A program made the position numbers and the translations under genes. The notes under the pieces were generated by a model that had not been told where the DNA came from, searched no databases, and saw only the letters and a list, made by a program, of their open reading frames with translations. A stretch of 16,387 nucleotides of DNA from JBIKLM01 sp044375105 (lineage in GTDB: Bacteria > Planctomycetota > UBA1135 > GCA-002686595): NCBI GenBank assembly GCA_044375105.1, contig JBILNK010000094.1:1-16387 (forward strand), written 5' to 3'. Positions 6,644 to 13,232 of this stretch are shown in pieces. Each line of letters starts with the position of its first letter. Position 1 is the first letter of the stretch.

Positions 6644-8212
6644 ATGCTCACTCCCTCTCCACCCGTTCGTCCCGCTCCTTTTCTAGCCAGCCTTCTGCTG
6701 GTAGCCCTTTTCACGGGTCCCGGCCACGCTGGCACGCCCCCCGCGAGCGTGCTGTACGTGAACGCCACGACCGGCGTCGATCTACCGGGCGGTGGCACGC
6801 TGACTGCCCCCCTGCGCACGATCAGCTTCGCGCTCACGGAATCCCTCGGGCTGACCAGTCCAGTCGAAGTGCGCGTGGCCGCCGGGGTGTACGACGCCGC
6901 CCTTGGCGAGACCTTCCCGCAGCTCGTGCCGGCGCGCGTGCGCGTCGTCGGAGCCGGGACCGGCAAGACCCTGGTCACAACCGGGTCAGCCAGCGGCGCC
7001 TTCGAGTTCGACTCCAACTTGACGGGGGGCTTGCCCTACACGGACGACTCGGGCCTCGCGCGGCTCACGCTGATCGGCGATGGGATTGGCGTGGAGGTCG
7101 ATGCCCCGACCTTCGCACCCGCGGCGCGTCCGGATCTGCGGGAACTCCAGCTGATTGGCTTCGAGACCGGCATTGTTGCTTTCGGCAGCAAGTCATCGGC
7201 CGAGCCCAGCCTCGCAAATCTGACTTTCTTGGCCTGCGGCACCGGCCTGGAGCTTGGGAACCTTGACTCAGCGCACACCTGGAACTTGTCGGACTCGCGC
7301 TTCATCGGTTGCAACATCGGCCTCGATGCCAGATCCGGGGGTGTCCCCTTTTCGAACACAGACACCTTCGTGGACCGCTGCCGCTTCGAAGGGTGTGCCC
7401 TGGGCGTCAAGGCGAGTGGCTCGCGCACGACCACGGTTCATCTGCAGGACTGCGCCATCGTTGCCGGAGGCGATGCCTGCTTGGCCAGCGGATTCTTTCC
7501 CGGCACAGGCAACGTCGAGTTGATCCGCTCCACCGTGGCAGGCAATGCGCGTGGCCTTGTTGGCATTTCCGTGGGCACTTACCGCTTTTTCCTGGACCAC
7601 ACGATCGTCTGGGGAAACGCGGTCGGCTACGCCGATTTCGGTGTGGTTCCGGAGCTGAAGATGAGTGCCGTTTGGTCGAATCTACAGCCCACCTGGCCGG
7701 GAGCTATCGACCCCAGCAACTTCCAACTGGAGCCCTTCTTCCTCGACCCACACAGCCGCGATTATCGGCTGTCCTCGTTCTCCCCGCTGGTGGACGCGGG
7801 CATCCCCACGGCTCCCCAGTCGGGGGTCGACTTGCGCATGCAACCGCGCTTGTTGGATGGCAATGGGGATCTGATCGCTCGTTTGGATCTAGGAGCCTAC
7901 GAGTTCGACCTGGTGGACCTCACGGTTTCCGGAACAGCACTCCTGGGGGGCGTCCTCGCGCTGGAGGTGACGAGCCCCGCAGGCTGGGTGGAATTGGCCG
8001 TCTACGGGCTAGCGCCCGCGGATATCCCCCTCGGCAGCCTTGGCTCCCTGCTGATCCAACCCGCGGGCTTGACCAGCGTGCCCCAGGGCCTTCTGCCGCT
8101 GCCCAGCAACCCGGGCCTGGCGGGCCTAGAGGTCTACCTGCAAGCGGCCGGAGTGAATCCAGCAACTTCCGCCGGCGCGACGAGCCGCCGCGTGCAGATC
8201 GAGTTGCAATGA
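6644..8212 (+). CDS. Secreted right-handed beta-helix protein (DUF1565 / choice-of-anchor Q type)
   Basis: A 522-residue protein. The start at 6644 gives a signal peptide (PAPFLASLLLVALFTGPGHA, residues 11-29). Residues 37-64 (LYVNATTGVDLPGGG ... APLRTISFAL) are the DUF1565-like entry to a parallel beta-helix. Repeated short beta strands follow (SRFIGCNIGLDA, CRFEGCALGVKA, VHLQDCAIVAGG), then HTIVWGN (319-325), DYRLSSFSPLVDAGIP (about 373) and LDLGAYEFD (about 413-421), the choice-of-anchor Q pattern. A further 100 or so residues form a beta-rich tail. It is likely exported and may bind or act on polysaccharide or sit at the surface, but no catalytic residues can be assigned. The frame is open upstream to 6518, but that part is not signal-like. 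No cotranscribed neighbour is evident. Confidence 0.85.
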   Translation: MLTPSPPVRPAPFLASLLLVALFTGPGHAGTPPASVLYVNATTGVDLPGGGTLTAPLRTISFALTESLGLTSPVEVRVAAGVYDAALGETFPQLVPARVRVVGAGTGKTLVTTGSASGAFEFDSNLTGGLPYTDDSGLARLTLIGDGIGVEVDAPTFAPAARPDLRELQLIGFETGIVAFGSKSSAEPSLANLTFLACGTGLELGNLDSAHTWNLSDSRFIGCNIGLDARSGGVPFSNTDTFVDRCRFEGCALGVKASGSRTTTVHLQDCAIVAGGDACLASGFFPGTGNVELIRSTVAGNARGLVGISVGTYRFFLDHTIVWGNAVGYADFGVVPELKMSAVWSNLQPTWPGAIDPSNFQLEPFFLDPHSRDYRLSSFSPLVDAGIPTAPQSGVDLRMQPRLLDGNGDLIARLDLGAYEFDLVDLTVSGTALLGGVLALEVTSPAGWVELAVYGLAPADIPLGSLGSLLIQPAGLTSVPQGLLPLPSNPGLAGLEVYLQAAGVNPATSAGATSRRVQIELQ

Positions 8213-8232
8213 CCTCTAGAGAGGCCGCCTTG

Positions 8233-8273
8233 ACGGAGGCAGAGGCGGTGAAGGATTCACCAGCAACCTCCGT
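8233..8273 (+). terminator. Nested stem-loop after beta-helix gene
   Basis: About 20 bp after the stop codon, ACGGAGG (8233-8239) pairs with CCTCCGT (8267-8273), and inside it GGTGAA (8247-8252) pairs with TTCACC (8256-8261). No T-tract follows, so it is a weak terminator candidate. Confidence 0.3.
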
Positions 8274-8360
8274 GGATTGCTCCTAAACCTCTTGGACGGC
8301 GCCTCAACCGCCGAGCATCCATCCCCCTGGTACCACCAACGCCGGCGGTGATCTGGGGCG

Positions 8361-8960
8361 GTGGACAGCAGGAAAGGGAAGGCGCATGCAGCTCTGGAGC
8401 ACGCCGAGATCATCGAGGCCTGGGCGGCTCGGCAGGCCGGCGCTGGCCGTCCGGTCGACGTCCGGGACCTGTACGACCACTTGGTCGAGGTGCATGGATA
8501 CGGGTGCTCGTACAAATCGGTGCTGCGCACCGTGAGGGCGCGTTTTGGGCGCTCGCCGATTCGGACATACCGCAGAGTGGAGCCGCCGCCGGGTGCGCAA
8601 GCGCAGACGGACTGGGGTGAATTCCCTCGGATGAACATCGGATCTGGCCCGCAGATGCTGTGCGCCCTCGTGATGCAGCTCAGTCACTCGCGGGCCTTCG
8701 CGTTGGTCTGGTCGGAGCGTGAGGATCAGCCCAGCTGGCGATCCTGCCACAACCGTGCATTCGAGCGGCGGGGAGGGATCCCGGCGGTCAACCGGATCGA
8801 CAACGTCAAGACTGCGATTTCGAAGGGGCCTGGACCGTGGGGCGAGATCCACCCGGTCTAACGGGCCGATGGGGAGAGCGCGCGCTTCCACGTGGACAGG
8901 AGCGGCGGGAAGCAGCTCAGCGTGGCCGCTCGGAGAGAAACACGGGCCTCGGGCAGGCGC
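8361..8960 (+). pseudogene. istA: IS21-family istA transposase remnant
   Basis: The frame from a GTG at 8361 reads YDHLVEVHGYGCSYKSVLRT, RRVEPPPGAQAQTDWGEF (first catalytic Asp at residue 84), then NRIDNVKTAISKGPGPWGEI (second Asp, 147) and HPV before TAA at 8859-8861. This is the IstA helix-turn-helix/DDE transposase. Family members normally have Tyr after HPV, so TAC to TAA is the likely nonsense change. In the same frame RFHVD follows shortly after, as expected in IstA, and in a shifted frame QRGRSERN resembles the (K)GKVER motif near the third acidic residue, suggesting a later frameshift. The N-terminal helix-turn-helix region and most of the C-terminus are missing, and no istB ATPase gene or terminal repeats are seen. 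The end coordinate is approximate. Confidence 0.75.
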
Positions 8961-9241
8961 AGGACTTGATTCGATGGCGGTCTTGCGCGGCCCGGCAGCT
9001 CCGCAGGTCCGTCCGTCGCAAGTTCCTTCGTCCGGGCCGGCAGGAGGCCCAAAGGCCCTCTTGGCAAGCCGCCGAGGCCATGGACCGGTCCATGGGCCAG
9101 GGCTGGTTGCCCTTGGGCCGACGGAGCGCAGCGGGGCGCACGGGTAGCACCCGGGGGCCGCGGTTAGCCCTCCGCAGCATGGGCGAGTCCTACGCAACCC
9201 ATCGGGCCGTGCCCCGAACCGGTCTTGTCGCCTGAAATGCA
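8961..9241. other. Gene-free stretch behind the istA remnant
   Basis: No convincing gene on either strand; open frames here are Arg/Gly/Pro-rich. It may be unrecognisable istA sequence. It contains a perfect 18-bp palindrome at 9078-9095. Confidence 0.4.
9078..9095. repeat. Perfect 18-bp palindrome
   Basis: CCATGGACCGGTCCATGG equals its own reverse complement. It stands in decayed sequence and no protein site is assigned. Confidence 0.6.
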
Positions 9242-9278
9242 CCACGGGCGCGCCGGGTTAGACCAGGCGCGCCCGTGG
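9242..9278 (-). terminator. 13-bp perfect stem-loop, distal terminator candidate of RRM gene
   Basis: CCACGGGCGCGCC (9242-9254) pairs perfectly with GGCGCGCCCGTGG (9266-9278) around an 11-base loop. Transcribed from the RRM gene it lies about 200 bases after the stop codon and is followed by TGCATTT, only a weak U-run. Confidence 0.55.
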
Positions 9279-9290
9279 AGAGCGGTGTCG

Positions 9291-9318
9291 TTCGCCCGAG
9301 CAGTGAGCACCGGGCGAA
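9291..9318 (-). other. 8-bp perfect stem-loop in RRM 3' region
   Basis: TTCGCCCG (9291-9298) pairs with CGGGCGAA (9311-9318) around a 12-base loop. One of five perfect stem-loops behind the RRM gene. Confidence 0.5.
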
Positions 9319-9369
9319 GAATCAGAGACTAGTAGAACTCCCACGCAGGGCGAGAATTCCGAACTCCGG

Positions 9370-9387
9370 GGCCGCCGTGTGGCGGCC
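9370..9387 (-). other. 7-bp perfect stem, tetraloop, in RRM 3' region
   Basis: GGCCGCC (9370-9376), loop GTGT on the plus strand, GGCGGCC (9381-9387). All stem pairs are G-C. Confidence 0.5.
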
Positions 9388-9417
9388 AGGAGGTTTGGTG
9401 TCGGAGGGTGGGCAAGG

Positions 9418-9438
9418 GGCTCGGGCTGGGCCCGAGCC
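9418..9438 (-). terminator. 9-bp perfect stem-loop close behind RRM stop
   Basis: GGCTCGGGC (9418-9426) pairs with GCCCGAGCC (9430-9438) around a 3-base loop. It lies about 47 bases after the RRM stop codon in transcription direction. No U-tract follows, so it may be a roadblock or RNA-stability hairpin rather than a classical terminator. Confidence 0.5.
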
Positions 9439-9462
9439 GATGGCCCTCAGCCTCCAGGGACT

Positions 9463-9482
9463 CGCGGGTGCGAGCCCCCGCG
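9463..9482 (-). other. Stem-loop directly after RRM stop, with alternative fold
   Basis: CGCGGG (9463-9468) pairs with CCCGCG (9477-9482), two bases after the RRM stop codon. An overlapping alternative pairs CTCGC (9461-9465) with GCGAG (9470-9474); the two cannot form together. Confidence 0.4.
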
Positions 9483-9484
9483 GA

Positions 9485-9979
9485 TCACCAGCGGTCGCCG
9501 CCGCGGTCGCCGCGGTCGCCGCGGTCGTAACCGCCGCGCCCGCCGCCGCCACCGCCGCCGCCGTAGCCGCCGCCGCCGCCACCGCGGCCACCGCCGCCGT
9601 AGCCGCCGCCGCCGCCACCACGGCCGCCGCCGCCGCCGCCGTAGCCGCCGCCACCGCCGCCGCCGCTGTAGCCGCCGCGGCTACCGCCGCCGCCGCCGAA
9701 GCCGCCACCGCCGCCGCCCGGACGGGGGCTGCGCTCGCGAGCTTCGTTGACGGTCAGGTTGCGGCCGTCGAGCTCGACGCCCTCGAGGGCGGAAATGGCG
9801 CTTTGGGCATCTTGGTCGCTGCCCATGTCGACGAAGGCGAAGCCGCGCGGGCGGCCGGTTTCGCGGTCGGTCACGATCTGCACCGACTTGACCTGGCGCC
9901 CGTCTTCGCTGAGCAGCGCGCGCAGAGTGTCTTCGGTGGTCTTGAAGGAGAGGTTGCCGATGTAGAGGCGGTTACCCAT
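9485..9979 (-). CDS. Glycine-rich RNA-binding protein (single RRM)
   Basis: A 164-residue protein. Residues 1-80 form one RNA recognition motif: RNP2 is LYIGNL (5-10) and RNP1 is RGFAFVDM (45-52), both with the aromatic residues that stack on RNA bases. Residues 88-150 are almost pure glycine broken by Arg and Tyr (GGYGGGG, GRGGGG), and the end reads YDRGDRGDRGGDRW. This architecture resembles cyanobacterial Rbp and plant glycine-rich proteins, which act as RNA chaperones, often in the cold. The start is fixed by MGNRLYIGNL at the expected RRM beginning; no Shine-Dalgarno is visible before the ATG, and the longer frame to 10699 is not protein-like. It is transcribed alone and divergent from the antiporter at 10882. 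Five stem-loops follow its stop codon. Confidence 0.92.
   Translation of the reverse strand: MGNRLYIGNLSFKTTEDTLRALLSEDGRQVKSVQIVTDRETGRPRGFAFVDMGSDQDAQSAISALEGVELDGRNLTVNEARERSPRPGGGGGGFGGGGGSRGGYSGGGGGGGYGGGGGGRGGGGGGYGGGGRGGGGGGYGGGGGGGGRGGYDRGDRGDRGGDRW
9530..9718 (-). repeat. Low-complexity GGY/GRG-coding tract
   Basis: About 190 bp of GCC/CCG-rich sequence encoding residues 88-150 of the RRM protein. Short GGYGGGGGG-like blocks recur without a fixed period. It creates long Ala-rich frames on the plus strand that are not genes. Confidence 0.8.
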
Positions 9980-10881
9980 GGGGGTGGAGTCGAACTGGAG
10001 TCGGTCTAGGTGTCGGATCGAAGTCGGCGTACTCCACCTCACCGGACGGGAAGGCAGACGAACGGGAGCATCGGAAGGGAGAGGGGACGAAGCGCACGAA
10101 CCAGGGGCGCGGGCGCCTGCAACCGCGGTCTCGGCGGAAGGCTGGGGCAGCGGTTTGCTCGGGGATCGATCGGGCTGGACGTCCGCCGGAAACACCGGGG
10201 AGCACACACTTCGGAGGGGGGACGTCGCTGGCGAGAGTCGGGCCGGCCACGGACGGGACGGCAGAGACCCAGAGCCTAGCGCCCGAGGGCCGGGCGGTGC
10301 AGGAATCCACCGAAATCCCGACCGGAAACCCGAAAGCGGCCCCAGGGGAGCCGCGCGGGGGGGTGCCGGGGCGGCCTCCGGGCCCGCGGCGGTTGGGCGC
10401 CGGCGTCCAGGGCTCCAGGAAGTTCCAAAGCGGCGCGGGCGGCCGGGTCGGCTGGGGTCGTCGCGCGGACCCGGGGCTGACGCCCGCGCGGACGCGCTGA
10501 AGAGGGAAAGCGGTCCGGGCCGCGCAGCGTGCCCCGCGGCTCCAACGGGGCCCTCCCGGCCGTCGCCGGCACGTCTGCGCGGCCCGGCTGCTCTCCGGGG
10601 GACACCGGTCGCGCCGGCCGGCTCGTCCAGCCAGCTCCTCCGCTGGCCAGCGCGAGCCGCCCGGCCGCGCTTCCGCCTCGAGGAATCGGCCGAGCACATT
10701 GGCTATCAGCACCGCCGACGCGCATCCACTCGCCGCGCCCGGAGTGGCCCGATCGGTACCGAACGGTCGGCCCGAAAGAGCCGCTTGGCCCTTGAACGCC
10801 CGCGATCGTCGAGGGCTGGCGCCGCGCCTTGGTCCCGGAGCCTTGTCCCGCGGGCGCGCAGCGTCCATCCTGAGTTCCCTT
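9980..10881. other. Gene-free divergent spacer between RRM gene and antiporter
   Basis: About 900 bp without a convincing gene. Frames here are open because of high GC but are Arg/Pro/Ala-rich with no motif, and the long ones merely run through from neighbouring genes. It must hold the promoters of two divergent genes. I could not place clear -35/-10 pairs. A long 5' leader on the RRM gene is possible, since bacterial RNA-chaperone genes often have one, but this is inference. Confidence 0.5.
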
Positions 10882-12834
10882 ATGCCGTGGGTTTCCACCG
10901 TCGCCATGGGCCTGACCGCAGCGCTCTTGTTCGGCCTGCTGGCGCGGCGCGTCGGGCTCTCGCCGATCGTCGGCTATTTGCTGGCGGGCGTCGTGGTCGG
11001 CCCCCACACGCCTGGATTCGTAGGCAACGTGGCGCTCGCCGCGCAGCTGGCCGAAGTCGGCGTGATCCTGCTGATGTTCGGGGTCGGGCTGAGCTTCTCC
11101 TTCTCGGAGCTGTGGGCGGTGCGGCGCATCGCCATCCCCGGCGCGCTGCTCGCCAGCGCCTTCACCTCCGCCCTGGGCGCCGAGGTCGGACACCTGCTGG
11201 GCCTCGCGCCAGAGAGCGCCCTGATCTTCGGGCTGTGCTTCGCCTCCGCCTCCACGGTCGTGATCGTGCGCGGCCTGATCGAGACGGACCAGCTCAGCTC
11301 CGCCGCGGGCCGCATCGCCCTGGGTTGGTCGGTGGTCGAGGACTTGATCGTGGTCGTGGTGCTGGTGCTCTTGCCGGCCCTGGGCCAGGTGGACCTGCGG
11401 GCCGGCGGCGGCGAGCTCGTCCTCGCGATCGGCGGCGCGCTCTTGCGCGTGGGCCTCTTGGGTGCGGTGGTTTTCGGCCTGGGCCCGCTGCTGGTGCCGC
11501 GGCTGCTGGCCCTGGTGGCGCGCGCCCAGTCCCGCGAGCTGTTCACCCTGGCCGTGCTGGTGCTGGCCCTGGGCACCGCCTACGTGGCCTCGGAATGGTT
11601 CGGCGCCTCGATCGCCCTGGGCGCCTTCTTCGGAGGCATGGTCGTGGGCCAATCCGATTCGAGCCACCAGGCGGCGGCCGACGCCCTGCCGCTGCGCGAC
11701 GCCTTCGCGGTGCTGTTCTTCGTCGCGGTCGGCATGCTGTTCGACCCGGGCTTCGTGCTCGAAGAGCCGGGGCTCCTGTTCGCTTCCCTGGGGGTGGTGC
11801 TGATCGGCAAGCCGGCCATGGCCTTGTCGGTGCTGCTCCTGCGCGGTTATCCCCTGCGGCCCTCCTTGACCGTCGCCGCCGCGGTGGCCCAGGTCAGCGA
11901 ATTCGCCTTCGTGCTTGCCGGCCTGGCCAACCAGCAGGGCCTGTTGCCGGAGCGCGCCCGCGACGTGGTGCTGGCCACGGTGCTGCTCTCGATCACCGCC
12001 AGCCCGCTGCTGTTCCGCTTGACCGGACCGCTCGAGCGCTGGCTCCTGGGGCTGCGGCCCCTGGCGCGCTTCCTGGCCCGCCAGAACAGCGGCCTCAGGC
12101 ACCTGCGCGACGGCCAGAACGTGCCGCCCTCCGGCCACGCGGTGCTGATCGGGCACGGCCAGGTGGGCACGATCCTGGCGCGCTTCCTGACCCGCGAGCG
12201 CCTGCCCTTCGTGGTCATCGAGCAGGACCGCGCCAAGGTCGAAGGCCTGCGCCTCTCTGGCATCCCGGCCCTGTTCGGCGATGCGGGCAGCCCGGTGCTG
12301 CTCGATCGCGCCGGCATCGGCGGGGCCCGCGTCCTGCTCGTGGCCAGCCCGGATCCGGTCGCCGCGCGCCTGGCGATCGAGCACGCCCACAAGGTCAATC
12401 CCAAGATCGAGGTGATCGCCCGCGTGCACCTCGAATCGCTGCGCGAGGTCCTGCATCGCTTCCCGCGCACGATCGGCGTGCACGGCGAGCAGGAGTTGGG
12501 CCTGGCCATGGCGCGGCTGATGCTGCAGCGCTTCGGCTTTTCGGCCATCCAGGCCGAAGCCGACGTGATCGACGCCCGACGCAGCGGCGGGGGTAGGAGC
12601 GGGACGCGCGTGGCCGAGCTGCACGTGCCCCTCGGCTCCCCCGCCTCCGGCCAGCGCCTGGCCAACCTCAACCTGCCGCGCGGCTCCCTGATCGTCACCA
12701 TCGCCCGCGACGGCGAATTCGTCGTCCCCAGCGGCACCACCGAACTGGCCGCCGGCGACGCTCTGCTGGTGCTCGCGAATCTGGAAATGGCCGCCGCCAT
12801 CGAACGCCTGCTGGCCCCCGACGCCAGCGCCTGA
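10882..12834 (+). CDS. CPA2-family cation:proton antiporter with TrkA domains (KefB/YbaL-like)
   Basis: A 650-residue inner-membrane protein. Residues about 5-385 hold the Na+/H+-exchanger domain with some 12 hydrophobic segments and family motifs: LSPIVGYLLAGVVVGPHTPG (26-45), AELGVILLMFGVGL-like (57-70), ASTVVIVRGL and GWSVVEDLIVVVVLVLLPAL (148-167). Residues 418-550 are a TrkA-N/Rossmann domain with GHGQVG (424-429) and the acidic end of beta-2 (VIEQD, 445-449), suited to NAD(H) or nucleotide binding. About 571-648 is a TrkA-C domain. It probably exchanges K+ or Na+ for protons under nucleotide control. The order most resembles YbaL. The start at 10882 (ATGCCGTGG) places the first membrane helix at once; 10906 is an alternative. 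The frame is open further up to 10699 but without protein-like sequence. Length and motifs look intact. Confidence 0.93.
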   Translation: MPWVSTVAMGLTAALLFGLLARRVGLSPIVGYLLAGVVVGPHTPGFVGNVALAAQLAEVGVILLMFGVGLSFSFSELWAVRRIAIPGALLASAFTSALGAEVGHLLGLAPESALIFGLCFASASTVVIVRGLIETDQLSSAAGRIALGWSVVEDLIVVVVLVLLPALGQVDLRAGGGELVLAIGGALLRVGLLGAVVFGLGPLLVPRLLALVARAQSRELFTLAVLVLALGTAYVASEWFGASIALGAFFGGMVVGQSDSSHQAAADALPLRDAFAVLFFVAVGMLFDPGFVLEEPGLLFASLGVVLIGKPAMALSVLLLRGYPLRPSLTVAAAVAQVSEFAFVLAGLANQQGLLPERARDVVLATVLLSITASPLLFRLTGPLERWLLGLRPLARFLARQNSGLRHLRDGQNVPPSGHAVLIGHGQVGTILARFLTRERLPFVVIEQDRAKVEGLRLSGIPALFGDAGSPVLLDRAGIGGARVLLVASPDPVAARLAIEHAHKVNPKIEVIARVHLESLREVLHRFPRTIGVHGEQELGLAMARLMLQRFGFSAIQAEADVIDARRSGGGRSGTRVAELHVPLGSPASGQRLANLNLPRGSLIVTIARDGEFVVPSGTTELAAGDALLVLANLEMAAAIERLLAPDASA

Positions 12835-13199
12835 AGCACGACCCGGTGCCAACGGAAACTGCGCCCCAGGGGTCGGTGTCCGCGAGGAGTGCGGCTTCCA
12901 GACACCCAGGCTCCGCCACGGCCTCGATTCGACGAGGCCGGGCCTCTCGGAGCCCGGCGAACAACCCTTTCCGGTTGCTGCAGCCCAGCGGGTAGCCCGG
13001 CGAACGCGGCCGCCGGATCCGATCGAAGGGAGCGGCTCGGACCTGGCTCAGAAACCGGGGTGGACCCGCCCCTGAGGTCCCTCGCGGCTTTCCGGGCCGC
13101 GAGCTGGCCAGGGCCGCGACCAGGCACGCAGGCCCTGTTCGAGACGATTTTCTGACATTATTCCTAACCGCCGACGACCGGCGACATCCAGGGGGTGCC
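12835..13199. other. Intergenic region after the antiporter
   Basis: About 365 bp with no gene. It holds two inverted repeats (12919-12958) and a short AT-richer patch (TTTTCTGACATTATTCC, about 13148-13164), the most AT-rich spot nearby, about 70 bp before the sigma-fusion ATG and so a candidate promoter region. No clear -35/-10 pair was assigned. Confidence 0.4.
12919..12958 (+). terminator. Two stem-loops behind the antiporter gene
   Basis: CGGCCTCG (12919-12926) pairs with CGAGGCCG (12933-12940), and GCCGGGC (12937-12943) pairs with GCCCGGC (12952-12958). They overlap by four bases, so they compete. They lie 85-125 bases past the stop codon, with only a short CCCTTT behind. Confidence 0.4.
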
Positions 13200-13232
13200 G
13201 TGCGCGTCGCGCCCGGCGTCGAGTCCGACCCG

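Noticed and set aside
8304..9245. 313-residue minus-strand frame
   Set aside because: Antisense of the istA remnant; no motif, Pro/Arg/Ser-rich, while the plus strand has recognisable DDE motifs.
9322..10009. Poly-alanine frames on both strands across the RRM gene
   Set aside because: They arise from the GCC/CCG-rich glycine tract read in other frames.
9978..12596. 872-residue plus-strand frame
   Set aside because: It is out of frame with the antiporter, which has full membrane and TrkA motifs; the 872-residue product is Arg/Pro/Ala/Gly-rich shadow.
10276..12852. 858-residue minus-strand frame
   Set aside because: Antisense shadow of the antiporter gene, rich in Gln/His/Glu from reverse-read hydrophobic codons, with no domain.
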